Shown: positions 16,853 to 25,725 of the stretch, piece after piece
How positions within the stretch are numbered: the first letter of the stretch is position 1
Layout of the letters: every line of letters starts with the position of its first letter
From: Minisyncoccota bacterium
GTDB taxonomy: Bacteria > Patescibacteriota > Minisyncoccia > Phycocordibacterales > UBA9973
DNA length: 44,758 nucleotides
Reading direction: 5' to 3'
Assembly (NCBI GenBank): GCA_018062505.1
Contig: JAGOSA010000004.1
Coordinates: 1 to 44,758, forward strand
Program-made: the position numbers and the translations under genes
Notes under the pieces: model-generated
Databases searched by the model: none
What the model saw: only the letters and a program-made list of their open reading frames with translations
What the model was told of the DNA's origin: nothing

Positions 16853-17245
16853 CTAAAAGACTATGAAACCAAAACTGCGAACCTTCTCTACTGCTTCATC
16901 TTTCGTCAGTCCAAGATTTGCATCTTTTGTTTCGCCTTTTGGAAGTTCGTAGTAGAAAGCAATATCATCGTGAATCATGTCGACGATGATGAAGCGATTT
17001 TCTCCTGTAACTTCGTCGGCAACTGTGTTGAGGAGGAGACACGTATTCATGTCTTGATTGAAAATGTATCGATTGTTGGCGTCTGCTCCGAAATAGCCAG
17101 GAGCTTTTTCTTTATAGATATCGTTGCAGACCGCAGTAGCTTTGAGCGAATGCATCGAGTAGTGAGGTATGTACCATGAGAAAAAACTGACAAGCGCAAT
17201 GACAACGAGAGTGATCATGCCTGCTGCAAATTTTGTATCTTTCAT
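16853..17245 (-). CDS. Small membrane-anchored protein upstream of tpiA
   Basis: 130 residues: one N-terminal membrane helix (about 6-27), then an outer domain with two cysteines (VCNDIY, TCLLLN) and an acidic C-terminal half (VDMIHDDIAFYYELPKGE). No recognisable family. A -10 TACAAT (17253-17258) sits 7 bases before the ATG, so the transcript is probably leaderless and continues into tpiA-pgk. The terminator of the preceding gene lies just upstream. Confidence 0.7.
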   Translation of the reverse strand: MKDTKFAAGMITLVVIALVSFFSWYIPHYSMHSLKATAVCNDIYKEKAPGYFGADANNRYIFNQDMNTCLLLNTVADEVTGENRFIIVDMIHDDIAFYYELPKGETKDANLGLTKDEAVEKVRSFGFIVF

Positions 17246-17266
17246 AGAAACAATTGTATCACAGCA

Positions 17267-17300
17267 TTAAAAAACACTCCCTTGCGGGAGTGTTTTTTAA
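17267..17300 (-). terminator. Strong terminator of the 593-residue gene
   Basis: 15-bp stem TTAAAAAACACTCCC around TTGC. Its minus-strand T-run runs straight into the promoter of the next gene. Confidence 0.9.
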
Positions 17301-17324
17301 TGTAGGCCTATTTAGAAGGAGTGA

Positions 17325-19106
17325 TTACCATTCGAAGCGTACGACACCAGAGTTTCCAGGGTTGCCCATGTTATTGCTGCCTGGTGTGCCGCCAGTGCGA
17401 ACAGTTACGTTGAACTGATAGCCTGGAGAAACGGTCTTTGTGGTGTTGATTGTTGCACCAGCACCACCGCTCTGAGAACCAGATCCGCCATTACCATATG
17501 GAGAAAGTCCAAGCGATGATGAGGCGTACGATATGCCGCTGATACCCGCTCGCAATTCGCCAGCATTGTTGAGGTTAGTTGGGAACTGGTTGCCGTCCGT
17601 ACCGTCAACATTATCTATGCCGGGTCGGCAGACAATAGTACCTTGAGTACAAGCCGTTGCACCGCTTCCGCCTTCTACTGTGAAGTCGAGGTTCGTGCCG
17701 TTTGTGTAGTCAATGACTGTATTAGATCCATTTCCGCCATTAGCGATCATTCTCATGCTTCTGCCGTCCCACTGGTATGCTGTTGCACCGCTACCGCCAG
17801 AACCTGCTGCTTTGATTCCAAGTGTAGTTACCTTGTTTGGAACAGTGAATGTGCCATTACCAGTAAATGTTCTGTAGCCAGTAACATCAACAGATGCAGT
17901 TGCAGTAAGAGTCTGGGAAGCAGCTGTCGTACAGCTAATGAGGAAGAATGTTGTTCCGAATTCATTGACGTTGGCGCTTTGGCTACCGCCGCCAGCTGCA
18001 ACAGAACCACTCCAGCCCGTAGGCTCGACGACACCGCCTGTTGATCCATAGCGTGAATCAGCTGTACATGTACCGCCTGTCATTCCCTGAGTTGACCAAG
18101 AGACTGTAATTGCCTGAGAACCAAAAGTTGTTTGTTCTGCAGTTGCAATAGAAGGGTTTGAAACAGAAAGAGTAACCATTGGAGAGCCTGTTGGTGCACC
18201 GGCACAAAGGATAAGCTTACCCTCAGTATCTGCGCAGACATGGCTAAGAGTAGTATTGCGAAGGCCTTCAGCGGTAACATCTCTGACTCGAATATCTGCA
18301 CTGTGGCCTAAGCCAACTGTGCTCCAGAAATGCAAGAAATCTTTGTTTATGACAATTGAGTTGTGATCAGCACCTGGGCCAGCCGTCATGACAATGTTAT
18401 CTGTTGCTGAACCTGTAAGATTTAAAAGAAGCTGTCCATTGACGCCGACGTTTGTGCCGTCATTGACCAAAGTACTGCTTGCAGAGAGAACATTGTTCGC
18501 AGAGTAGCGAAGCGTTTGTGAAGTGTTTCCGTTTGGAAGGACTGAGCCGCCAGCGCCCCATGTAGTTGTACATGCGCCGTTTGTGCCAGAGAAGCAGAAA
18601 CGATCAGCAATGACTGAACCGGCATTACCTGGTGCAGAAAGAGTCAATGTTGGAGGAGTAGTCAAAGCAGCCCTTCCAACATAACTATTTGATGGAGTCC
18701 AAAAACCCTTGAGGCCAGTGACAATACCGCCAGCAATAACGCCGTACTGTCCGACACTTGTTGGACTGATTGGTGCACCAGTTGGAGTAGAACCAACAGC
18801 GACGCGGTCGTTTACCTGTAGATAACCAGAACCGTTTGTTACAGTTCCTGATCCAATGCGAACAGAACCAAAAATACTTGCATTCGTAGCGCCTGGTGTT
18901 GCAGAGCCTGGACCAATGAGCAAGCTACTGATGCCGATGCCGCCTTGCTTGAACTGATCGTTCATGCTGACGTTAATTGGAAGAGGAGCGTTGTTTACTG
19001 CAGGTGTTTGTGTTGGTCCTTGGAAAGGAGCCGCCAAAACGGTGACTGCACCAAATACGAGTGCGAGTACTGCGGCCTTCATTGATTTTGATAATAGGTT
19101 TTTCAT
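17325..19106 (-). CDS. Secreted surface protein, Gly-rich
   Basis: 593 residues with a Sec signal peptide (cleavage near VLA-APF, about 26). The first half is Gly/Thr/Ser-rich with short strands (LLIGPG, SVRIGSG, LQVNDRVAVGS) like repeated phage-fibre or adhesin stalks. Around 330-410 is an Ig-like unit with ITVSWSTQ-x-MTGGTC and FFLISC, the same layout as units in the neighbouring 796-residue protein. The C-terminal 180 residues are a glycine-rich domain ending VVRFEW, as in phage tail and bacterial fibre proteins. Likely an extracellular fibre or adhesin. Confidence 0.75.
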   Translation of the reverse strand: MKNLLSKSMKAAVLALVFGAVTVLAAPFQGPTQTPAVNNAPLPINVSMNDQFKQGGIGISSLLIGPGSATPGATNASIFGSVRIGSGTVTNGSGYLQVNDRVAVGSTPTGAPISPTSVGQYGVIAGGIVTGLKGFWTPSNSYVGRAALTTPPTLTLSAPGNAGSVIADRFCFSGTNGACTTTWGAGGSVLPNGNTSQTLRYSANNVLSASSTLVNDGTNVGVNGQLLLNLTGSATDNIVMTAGPGADHNSIVINKDFLHFWSTVGLGHSADIRVRDVTAEGLRNTTLSHVCADTEGKLILCAGAPTGSPMVTLSVSNPSIATAEQTTFGSQAITVSWSTQGMTGGTCTADSRYGSTGGVVEPTGWSGSVAAGGGSQSANVNEFGTTFFLISCTTAASQTLTATASVDVTGYRTFTGNGTFTVPNKVTTLGIKAAGSGGSGATAYQWDGRSMRMIANGGNGSNTVIDYTNGTNLDFTVEGGSGATACTQGTIVCRPGIDNVDGTDGNQFPTNLNNAGELRAGISGISYASSSLGLSPYGNGGSGSQSGGAGATINTTKTVSPGYQFNVTVRTGGTPGSNNMGNPGNSGVVRFEW

Positions 19107-19177
19107 AAACTCTTTTGTAAAATTGCTGATAATTTTTTACTAATAATAATGTTTGACTTCTTTTTTTGACTTCTTCA

Positions 19178-19186
19178 AGTATAGCA
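19178..19186 (-). promoter_or_regulatory. Extended -10 promoter of the 593-residue gene
   Basis: Minus strand TGCTATACT. Between it and the start codon lies a direct repeat TTTGACTTC (plus strand 19153 and 19166, 13 bases apart), which could be a binding site in the leader. Confidence 0.5.
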
Positions 19187-19212
19187 AGCGTAGGGAATCA
19201 TATTGTGGATAA

Positions 19213-21603
19213 TTAATTTTCGAAGAACTTGAAGAACCAGCTTCGGCGCGGTGATTGCTCACAATCAGGATCAATCGTTACTGTGTGAATGGTTGCGGGA
19301 GGATACGATACGCCATTGCCGTCTGTGTAAAGAAGTCTGAAAATTGTCTGAGTTGGATTTGTAACGTAGAACCAGCCTGCTGCACCCTGTTCTCTGTTTG
19401 GTGTACCCCATGATGATGGGCCAGTTACAGTTCTTGTTCCATCCCAATCCATTTGTCCGCCATCGTTTGAAAGTGTTACGTTTCCGTTACTTGTGCTTCC
19501 ACCAGTAACTCTCCATGTAAGGTCGAAGCCGATGCCTGCATTTTTAACACAGGTTGTTCCTTCGATAGTAACGACCGGAGTGAGTATATTCGGCGCCATA
19601 GAAATTGCAGTTGCCGATGCCCATATGTCTGAGCCGTCCGATGAACGCTTACATGTGACAGTATATGTAGTAACTACAGTATCTGCGCGGTCGAGGTTGA
19701 GGCCTGTTGCATTGCCTGTTGGGTTAACAACTGCGCCTGCTGGCCAGTAACTTGCGCCGACTGAAGAATTGCGGCATGAACCTGGCATGAGTCCACCAGT
19801 TGATGTCCACTGGAGATCAACGTTTTCAGTTTGCGGCACAACAACACTTGAACTGTATGAGCCTACACCAGCAAGTGAAATACCTAGATTGAGGTTTGCA
19901 GTATCAGGCGGAACATTTCTTACAACAGTCACAGTATTTGAGCGAATACCAGTTGAGCCAGTTGTATCACACATGATTTGATAAATTGTTGGTGAGGTTG
20001 GCACAAGCACTCCCAATTCATTTTGTCGGTATGTAGGCGCGGCTATACCTGGCTTAATTTGGTTTGTTTCCCAGTTAGTAGGTTCTGGAGTTGTATTTGG
20101 TACAGCGAGACAGTTTGACCATGCAGTTGAATTGTTTGATGACCACTGAAGTTCAACTGTTTCGTTCGCATCAACCTGTACGCTTGTTGTAAATGCGTCA
20201 GATGAACCAGATACTCGGCCGAGCAATGTTGGAGCGCCAGTTGGATCAGCTTTCACTGTAGCTTTAACGACGTTTGACCATTTAGTTACGCCACCAATTG
20301 TACAGCTCATATAATAGTTTGTTGCTGCAGGAGCTACTTGGACACCAGATTCAATAGTATTTGAAACTGGAGCTTTGGTTGTGCCACCGAGAGACGGTAG
20401 TCTCCAGTTAAACACGCCGAGGTCTGAGTAGCCCTTACAATTTGAAATCGGTGAGGCACTCTTCCAGCTAATAGAGACAGTTTCTCCTAGGTTTACCATG
20501 ACAGGAGTTGTACCAAGCGGAGCAGTTCCGGCATCAGCTTTTATAGAAAGGATGAGTTCGCCTGATGGCTCAATCACATCGATGCGAGTTCGAGGACATG
20601 TGTTTGCTGTAGTTGTTGGTGTTGATGTATTACAACCGACCATTGGGCTGTTTGCTGGATCGCCAGCGTGATTGCCTGCGCGGTCTTTACAGTCGAGATA
20701 GTAGACAGTCGAAGGGGCGAAAGCAAAGACATTATTTTTTGTTCGCAAAGTCGAAATCGGCAAGTTTGCAGAACTAATTGCTCCGTTGTTCCAGTTTGTT
20801 ACTTGGCCTTGGTCAGTGAATGCAGTACATGATGACATCTGGTGCATTGGATCTGCATCAGCATTTACCCAATAGTAGTCTATGTTTGTATCGCCACCTG
20901 CTTGTATGAGAAATGGATTTGCGGCAATCTTTACTATTGGCACATAGGCAACTGGATTCTTCGATGCGTACACACCTTTAAATGAGATGTAGCCGATGAC
21001 TTCAGATCCTGATTGACCTTCAACAGTTCCGCCCCAAGCAAATCCATTAAAGTTGCCAGTCACGTTGTCGTAGGTAACGCCATACGCTGGATTGCCGTCG
21101 CTTCCGTCACCAGACATTGCAACCCAGCCATTCCATGCACCATTTGAAGTTGTTATTGTATTTCCGCCAGTACAATTGTCCGGCATTGTTGATTGGTTGA
21201 AGCTTGAGCAAAATCGAGCCCAGCCTACAGTTGGTCGTACACCTGCAGTTGTAACCCCAAGCACGCGAGCGTTACCTAGGCGATTAGCAGTGTATGTTGG
21301 GGTTGTTCCAGATGGATCAAATTTCATCCAGCCCATATTTGTTGACCAAGCATATCCTGACATTGCACCAGTAGCTGGATCGAGAGTCACCCCGTAGTCG
21401 ACAGTACTGCAGCTATTTGGAATAGCATTGCCGTCTGTAAGTGCCGAGTTATCGCAGCTCATACTAATCCAGCCAGCTGAATCACTCCACGCGAAACCTG
21501 TAACGTTGCCGGCAGCTGAAGCATTGCCAGCAAAAGCGAAAGCGGCAAATGCAAAAATGAACACCGAGGCAGCTATTAAAGTTAAAGAGCGGAGCATTTT
21601 CAT
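19213..21603 (-). CDS. Secreted surface protein with G-x-AW repeats and Ig-like units
   Basis: 796 residues from ATG 21601-21603 (a TTG five codons earlier overlaps the upstream gene). Signal peptide to about 32 (NASA-AG). The N-terminal 200 residues hold four loose repeats with aromatic pairs (GFAWSDSAGWISM, GYAWSTNMGWMKF, GWVAMSG, GFAWGG), a repeat type often seen in Parcubacteria surface proteins. Five Ig-like units follow (about 225-790), each with a V-x-W start and a Y-x-C/V-x-C core, giving many likely disulfides. The end RRSWFFKFFEN is basic and aromatic. Probably a surface adhesin or stalk. Confidence 0.8.
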   Translation of the reverse strand: MKMLRSLTLIAASVFIFAFAAFAFAGNASAAGNVTGFAWSDSAGWISMSCDNSALTDGNAIPNSCSTVDYGVTLDPATGAMSGYAWSTNMGWMKFDPSGTTPTYTANRLGNARVLGVTTAGVRPTVGWARFCSSFNQSTMPDNCTGGNTITTSNGAWNGWVAMSGDGSDGNPAYGVTYDNVTGNFNGFAWGGTVEGQSGSEVIGYISFKGVYASKNPVAYVPIVKIAANPFLIQAGGDTNIDYYWVNADADPMHQMSSCTAFTDQGQVTNWNNGAISSANLPISTLRTKNNVFAFAPSTVYYLDCKDRAGNHAGDPANSPMVGCNTSTPTTTANTCPRTRIDVIEPSGELILSIKADAGTAPLGTTPVMVNLGETVSISWKSASPISNCKGYSDLGVFNWRLPSLGGTTKAPVSNTIESGVQVAPAATNYYMSCTIGGVTKWSNVVKATVKADPTGAPTLLGRVSGSSDAFTTSVQVDANETVELQWSSNNSTAWSNCLAVPNTTPEPTNWETNQIKPGIAAPTYRQNELGVLVPTSPTIYQIMCDTTGSTGIRSNTVTVVRNVPPDTANLNLGISLAGVGSYSSSVVVPQTENVDLQWTSTGGLMPGSCRNSSVGASYWPAGAVVNPTGNATGLNLDRADTVVTTYTVTCKRSSDGSDIWASATAISMAPNILTPVVTIEGTTCVKNAGIGFDLTWRVTGGSTSNGNVTLSNDGGQMDWDGTRTVTGPSSWGTPNREQGAAGWFYVTNPTQTIFRLLYTDGNGVSYPPATIHTVTIDPDCEQSPRRSWFFKFFEN

Positions 21604-21607
21604 AGTA

Positions 21608-21910
21608 TTAATTATCAAATTGCTTTACTAGGCTAGATGTCTCTTCTTTGGTAAATGATTTAGGAGCAGCCTCGGCGTAAACTTTCATAAGAGACTCACG
21701 CTCAGTTTTTGAAAGTGTCTGTGGAGTAAAGTCCTTGAACTGAGAAGCGAGAGCCTCTCTTTCTGCATCTGAAATCTCAGGGACAACAGGACCACCGTTC
21801 TTTTGAGTAAGCGCATAAGCAGCAAAGATAACTACAGCAATAATTGCGAGCAAGACAAAAAATCCTGATCGTTTCGATTTCTTTTGTTGCTGTGTAGTAT
21901 CAAGTGCCAT
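21608..21910 (-). CDS. Small single-helix membrane protein
   Basis: 100 residues: a basic cytoplasmic front end (QQQKKSKRSG), one helix (about 16-34), then an acidic, charged outer part with two similar stretches (LASQFKDFTPQTLSKTERES and the KSFTKEETSSLVKQF tail) that read as one repeated helix-turn-helix. Its stop is 5 bases from the next gene's ATG, so the two are translationally close and co-transcribed with the surface-protein gene. It may anchor or help export it; function unproven. Confidence 0.75.
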   Translation of the reverse strand: MALDTTQQQKKSKRSGFFVLLAIIAVVIFAAYALTQKNGGPVVPEISDAEREALASQFKDFTPQTLSKTERESLMKVYAEAAPKSFTKEETSSLVKQFDN

Positions 21911-21954
21911 AATGTGATTACTACTATCGTACTACCAAATGTATATACACCGCA

Positions 21955-22004
21955 ATAAAGGACATGTGGATTACTCAAGATATTTAAAAAATAATGTCCT
22001 TTAT
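21955..22004. repeat. 11-bp inverted repeat upstream of the surface-protein operon
   Basis: Arms ATAAAGGACAT (21955-21965) and ATGTCCTTTAT (21994-22004), 28 bases apart. It lies just outside the likely promoter of the 21608-21910 gene and could be an operator. Confidence 0.6.
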
Positions 22005-22012
22005 AAAAGACA

Positions 22013-22038
22013 AAAGCTCCTCTTGATAGAGGAGCTTT
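22013..22038 (-). terminator. Rho-independent terminator
   Basis: Stem AAAGCTCCTCT/AGAGGAGCTTT, TGTC-T-TTT after; ends the 22073-22519 gene. Confidence 0.8.
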
Positions 22039-22072
22039 GCTACAAAATGACTTTTATTTACTTAAGGACTAT

Positions 22073-22519
22073 TTAAAAACTATTTGGCAACTCAATGAGA
22101 ATTGTGTCGCCGCGCTTTAGCGTATTTACGCAATCATGAGAACTGTCCAGTGGATCGTTAACTTCATAGCAGTAATTGCGATACTTATGGCAAACATTCA
22201 GTACAGATTCATGGGGTCTTTGTTCTCCATGGCGATCCATAAATGCAAATATTGCATATATTATAGAGCCGGGACTAAGCTCGCCTTTGTCCTTGAGGAC
22301 TTTTGTTCGAGCAACAATCCTGTCTATTTTGCTGTCAATTTCGCCTTTATTCCTAGTGTTATCAGTAATCCAGCTCAAAATGAGTTTTATGCGTTTCTCG
22401 TTAAGCTTGTTGAAATCAGCATAAAATTCACTTTTTTTATCTTTTCTCAGTTTTTTAAGTACATTTCCTAGGTCCGCGAAAGACGTCGTCTTTACGGCCG
22501 TTGCTACCCCTTGTTTCAT
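22073..22519 (-). CDS. Hypothetical protein divergent from nusA
   Basis: 148 residues from ATG 22517-22519; the promoter lies between this ATG and an earlier in-frame ATG, which excludes the earlier one. No signal peptide. The first half is basic and helical (KKLRKDKKSEFYADFNKLNEKR), the second half mixed with several Cys/His (CHKYRNYC, SSHDC) and ends in a beta-like TILIELP. I recognise no family; the Cys/His set could bind a metal. Confidence 0.65.
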   Translation of the reverse strand: MKQGVATAVKTTSFADLGNVLKKLRKDKKSEFYADFNKLNEKRIKLILSWITDNTRNKGEIDSKIDRIVARTKVLKDKGELSPGSIIYAIFAFMDRHGEQRPHESVLNVCHKYRNYCYEVNDPLDSSHDCVNTLKRGDTILIELPNSF

Positions 22520-22538
22520 AACGTTTCGTTTTTTTGTC

Positions 22539-22567
22539 ACTATATAATGACATACATATATAGTCAA
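22539..22567 (-). promoter_or_regulatory. Promoter of the 22073-22519 gene
   Basis: Minus strand: -35 TTGACT (22562-22567), 17-base spacer, -10 TATAGT (22539-22544). Confidence 0.75.
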
Positions 22568-22585
22568 TAGATATTCGCGGCTCGT

Positions 22586-22652
22586 TTGACTTTGCATACA
22601 CTATTTATATATAATAGCCCCATAAGTCTCGGCCGAAAGCCGGGTCTTTTTA
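22586..22652 (+). promoter_or_regulatory. nusA promoter and leader hairpin
   Basis: -35 TTGACT (22586-22591), 18-base spacer, -10 TATAAT (22610-22615). The leader starts with the hairpin CTCGGC-CGAAA-GCCGGG (22628-22644) followed by TCTTTTT, an attenuator-like element some 30 bases before the ATG. Confidence 0.75.
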
Positions 22653-22677
22653 CAAATTAAATAACAATAATAAATAT

Positions 22678-23973
22678 ATGTTAGATATGAAAGTATTGAA
22701 ATCGGCCCTCGAACAGCTCGAAGAAGAGCGCCGAATCCCGAAGGAAAAGATCATTGAGGCCATTGAGCAGGCCCTTGCAGCAGCTTACAAGAAGGATTTC
22801 GGTAAGCGCTGGCAGATTGTTCGAGCTCATTTTGACCTCGAAACTGGCGAAACTACATTTTCACAAGTAAAAATCGTCGTTGACGACTCTTTGGTCTGGA
22901 TGCCAGATAGCGAAGAATCAGAAACTCCAGCTGGCGAAGAGCGCGAACGCTTCAACTCAGAAAAGCACATTCTCCTTGCTGACGCCCGAATGATCAAGGC
23001 AAATAGCGAAGTAAACGACGAAATCGTATTCCCCCTTGAAGCTAAAGAGGATTTCGGCCGAATCGCAGCGCAAACTGCAAAGCAAGTCATCATGCAGCGC
23101 ATCCGCGAAGCTGAAAGAAGCTCACTTGTCGACGAATACGGCGACAAAGAAGGCGAAATCATCTCTGGAATCATCCAAAAGATCGAATCTGGCACAGTTA
23201 TTGTCGACTTCAACCGAGCAATCGGTATTTTGCCTCCAACTGAGCAGATCGCAGGCGAAAGCTTCCGCCGAGGCGAGCGTATCCGCGCATACCTCTATGC
23301 TGTCGATGAAGGCGCTCGAGGTGTTTCACTTAAGCTTTCTCGCACTCATCCTATGTTCCTCAAGAAACTCTTCGAACTTGAAGTGCCTGAAATCGCAAAT
23401 GGCGTTGTAGAAGTTAAGTCAATTGCGCGCGAACCAGGCTCACGCTCAAAGATGGCAGTGTTTTCAACTGATGATCACGTTGATCCTGTTGGTTCATGTG
23501 TCGGCGGCCGTGGCGTACGTGTAACGACTGTTACCAACGAACTTGGCGGCGAGAAGGTTGACATCATCGAATGGAGCGAAGATCCATCGACATATGTTTC
23601 AAACTCTCTTTCGCCAGCGAAAGTAATCAATATCGAAGTAAACGAAGCAGAGCACAAAGCTTTTGTCGAAGTTGCTGACGACCAGCTCTCTCTCGCAATC
23701 GGCAAAGGCGGACAGAACGTTCGCCTCGCTGCAAAGCTCACTGGCTGGAGAATCGACATCAAAGGAATCACTGCTGAATCCGTTACATCAAGCGACGGTG
23801 AAACAGTTGATGAAGATGCGGGTTTCACTTCTCTCAAAGATCTCAAGAGCGCATACAACGAAGGCGTTGATATGGGCGGCGAAGAAGTAGAAGAAGGAAT
23901 TGTTGATGACGGAACTGAAGTTGCAGCGGCAGAAACTGTTGACACAGAAGCAACAGAAAAGAACGAAGCATAA
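22678..23973 (+). CDS. nusA: Transcription termination/antitermination factor NusA
   Basis: 431 residues. N-terminal RNA-polymerase-binding domain (about 1-130), S1 domain (from about 158, GEIISGIIQKIE), KH1 with GSCVGGRGVR at about 271 and KH2 with AIGKGGQNVRLAA at about 339. A C-terminal acidic tail (from about 372, ending AAETVDTEATEKNEA) replaces the AR2 repeats of proteobacterial NusA. NusA controls pausing, termination and antitermination, apt in a genome with this many hairpin terminators. First gene of the nusA-ppa-tig run. Confidence 0.97.
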   Translation: MLDMKVLKSALEQLEEERRIPKEKIIEAIEQALAAAYKKDFGKRWQIVRAHFDLETGETTFSQVKIVVDDSLVWMPDSEESETPAGEERERFNSEKHILLADARMIKANSEVNDEIVFPLEAKEDFGRIAAQTAKQVIMQRIREAERSSLVDEYGDKEGEIISGIIQKIESGTVIVDFNRAIGILPPTEQIAGESFRRGERIRAYLYAVDEGARGVSLKLSRTHPMFLKKLFELEVPEIANGVVEVKSIAREPGSRSKMAVFSTDDHVDPVGSCVGGRGVRVTTVTNELGGEKVDIIEWSEDPSTYVSNSLSPAKVINIEVNEAEHKAFVEVADDQLSLAIGKGGQNVRLAAKLTGWRIDIKGITAESVTSSDGETVDEDAGFTSLKDLKSAYNEGVDMGGEEVEEGIVDDGTEVAAAETVDTEATEKNEA

Positions 23974-23996
23974 TTACAAGTAAATATAAATATTCT

Positions 23997-24581
23997 ATGG
24001 CAAATATAAATCACGAACCATCGAAGTACATGCTTAACTTGATTCACGTTCTTCCTGCATATGAAAAGAAAGACGATGCAATCATCAACAGCATCATTGA
24101 AGTTTCAAAAGGCTCAATCAACAAATACGAAATCATTACTGAAGCTGGCGTTCTCAAGCTCGATCGCGTTGGTTACTCATCGATGTCATATCCATTTACC
24201 TACGGAGCAATTCCGCAGACATGGGATCTCGATGGCGATCCACTCGATGTTGAAATAATCGGCGTCACAGAATGGCTCGTTCCAGGATCTGTCGTTGAAG
24301 CTCGTGTCATCGGCGTCATGAAATTCAATGACGGCGGCGAAACGGACGACAAGATCATTGCTGTGCTTTCGGGCGACAAGCGAATGGATCATATCACTGA
24401 CTACACACAGCTCGGCGAACACTTCATCAAAGAAACTACTTACTACTGGGAACACTACAAAGATTTGAAGAAACCAGGCACATGCAAAGTTGAAGGATTC
24501 TTTGGAGTCGAAGAGGCGAAAAAAATTATCGACGAATGCACAGAACGCTACCAGAAAGATTACGCTCCGAAAGTAAAGTAA
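23997..24581 (+). CDS. ppa: Inorganic pyrophosphatase
   Basis: 194 residues, family I. Metal and phosphate-binding motifs are seen: INKYEI (about 40-45), YPFTYGAIPQTWDLDGDPLD (about 64-83, the signature DGDPLDV) and GGETDDKIIAV (usually GENDDKI). It hydrolyses pyrophosphate and pulls biosynthesis forward. Starts 23 bases after nusA with no obvious terminator between, so it belongs to the same transcript. Confidence 0.96.
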   Translation: MANINHEPSKYMLNLIHVLPAYEKKDDAIINSIIEVSKGSINKYEIITEAGVLKLDRVGYSSMSYPFTYGAIPQTWDLDGDPLDVEIIGVTEWLVPGSVVEARVIGVMKFNDGGETDDKIIAVLSGDKRMDHITDYTQLGEHFIKETTYYWEHYKDLKKPGTCKVEGFFGVEEAKKIIDECTERYQKDYAPKVK

Positions 24582-24601
24582 TCGTAATACCAAAAAATTA
24601 C

Positions 24602-25654
24602 ATGCTCAAGAAAACAAACAAACTAGATAAATCAATTCTCGAAATGCTTTTCGAAGTACCTGCAGAAGTATGGATCGTTCGAGAAACTGAAGCGATCGAA
24701 TTCCTCGGCCAAGATGTCGAACTCGATGGCTTCCGCAAAGGAAAAGCACCACTCGAAGTTCTCAAGAAGAGCCTTCCAGAAATTATGATTTTGGAAAAAA
24801 CTGCCGAGCTCGTCATTGCTGATCTCTACCCAAAAACTGTAGGCGAAGAAAAAATCGCAGTCATCGGTCGCCCTGAAGTTTCAATCACTAAGCTTGCGCG
24901 CGGCAATGCGCTCGAGTTTACGGTAAAGGCTGCAGTCGTTCCGGAAGTAAAACTTCCTGACTACGTCAAAATCGCAAAGGAAGAAATGAAAGCTGAAAGT
25001 GAAGAAGTCACTGATGAAGACTTTGAAAAAGCACTCCTTGATATCCGACGCATGCGCGCTCACCAGAAAATGCACGAAGATAATGTGCCGCATGAAGCGC
25101 ACGACCACAATGCAATCGACGAGAAAGATCTTCCTGAACTCACCGACGAATTTGTGCAATCAATCGGCGCATTCAAAACTGTCGATGAATTCAAGGCGAA
25201 GCTTCGTGACAACTTGAAGGCAGAAAAATTGATCGAAAACAAAAACAAGAATCGCTCAAAGCTTGTCGAGCGTATTTCTAAAGAAACGACAACTGACGTT
25301 CCTGATGTTCTCGTTCAGTCTGAACTCGACAAGATGGTTATGCAGCTCCGCGAAACAATCGAGCGCGCTGGCATGTCGTTCGATGACTACTCAAAGCACA
25401 TCGGCAAGACAGAAGAAGATGTCAGAAAAGATTTTCTTCCGGATGCTGAGAAGCGTGCAGTCATGGAACTCGCTCTCTACGAAATCGGCAAGAAAGAAAA
25501 GCTCACGCCGACCGAAGAAGCGATCAATGCCGAAGTCGACAAGCTCATTGCTCAGTACCCAGGTGCTGACCGCAACCGCGCAATCGCTTACGTTGAGCAA
25601 GTTATGACAAACGAAGCCGTATTCGAATTTCTCGAAAACAGCGCAGCGAAATAA
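24602..25654 (+). CDS. tig: Trigger factor without the PPIase domain
   Basis: 350 residues from ATG 24602 (an earlier in-frame start lies inside ppa). The ribosome-docking signature GFRKGKAP is at 43-50 in an N-terminal domain (about 1-120). The usual FKBP-type PPIase domain is missing: after VTDEDFEKALLDIRRMRAH the chain passes through a short His-rich linker to KDLPELTDEFVQSIGAF, which is the start of the C-terminal chaperone arms. Trigger factors of about 430 residues have the FKBP domain there. It is still a plausible ribosome-bound chaperone. Ends the nusA-ppa-tig run with a strong terminator. Confidence 0.9.
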   Translation: MLKKTNKLDKSILEMLFEVPAEVWIVRETEAIEFLGQDVELDGFRKGKAPLEVLKKSLPEIMILEKTAELVIADLYPKTVGEEKIAVIGRPEVSITKLARGNALEFTVKAAVVPEVKLPDYVKIAKEEMKAESEEVTDEDFEKALLDIRRMRAHQKMHEDNVPHEAHDHNAIDEKDLPELTDEFVQSIGAFKTVDEFKAKLRDNLKAEKLIENKNKNRSKLVERISKETTTDVPDVLVQSELDKMVMQLRETIERAGMSFDDYSKHIGKTEEDVRKDFLPDAEKRAVMELALYEIGKKEKLTPTEEAINAEVDKLIAQYPGADRNRAIAYVEQVMTNEAVFEFLENSAAK

Positions 25655-25665
25655 ATTGCATAAAA

Positions 25666-25698
25666 AAAAAGAGCTCATCACATTGATGAGCTCTTTTT
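25666..25698. terminator. Bidirectional terminator between tig and the lipoprotein gene
   Basis: 15-bp stem AAAAAGAGCTCATCA with a 3-base loop (CAT); T-rich on both strands. Confidence 0.9.
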
Positions 25699-25725
25699 GC
25701 AATCTGTTGATTGCAATGCGTTGCG

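Noticed and set aside
19204-19212. Second perfect DnaA box (TTATCCACA, minus strand)
   Set aside because: It is alone, without a gene gap, near-boxes or parS-like sites. One extra 9-base match in 44.7 kb is compatible with chance.
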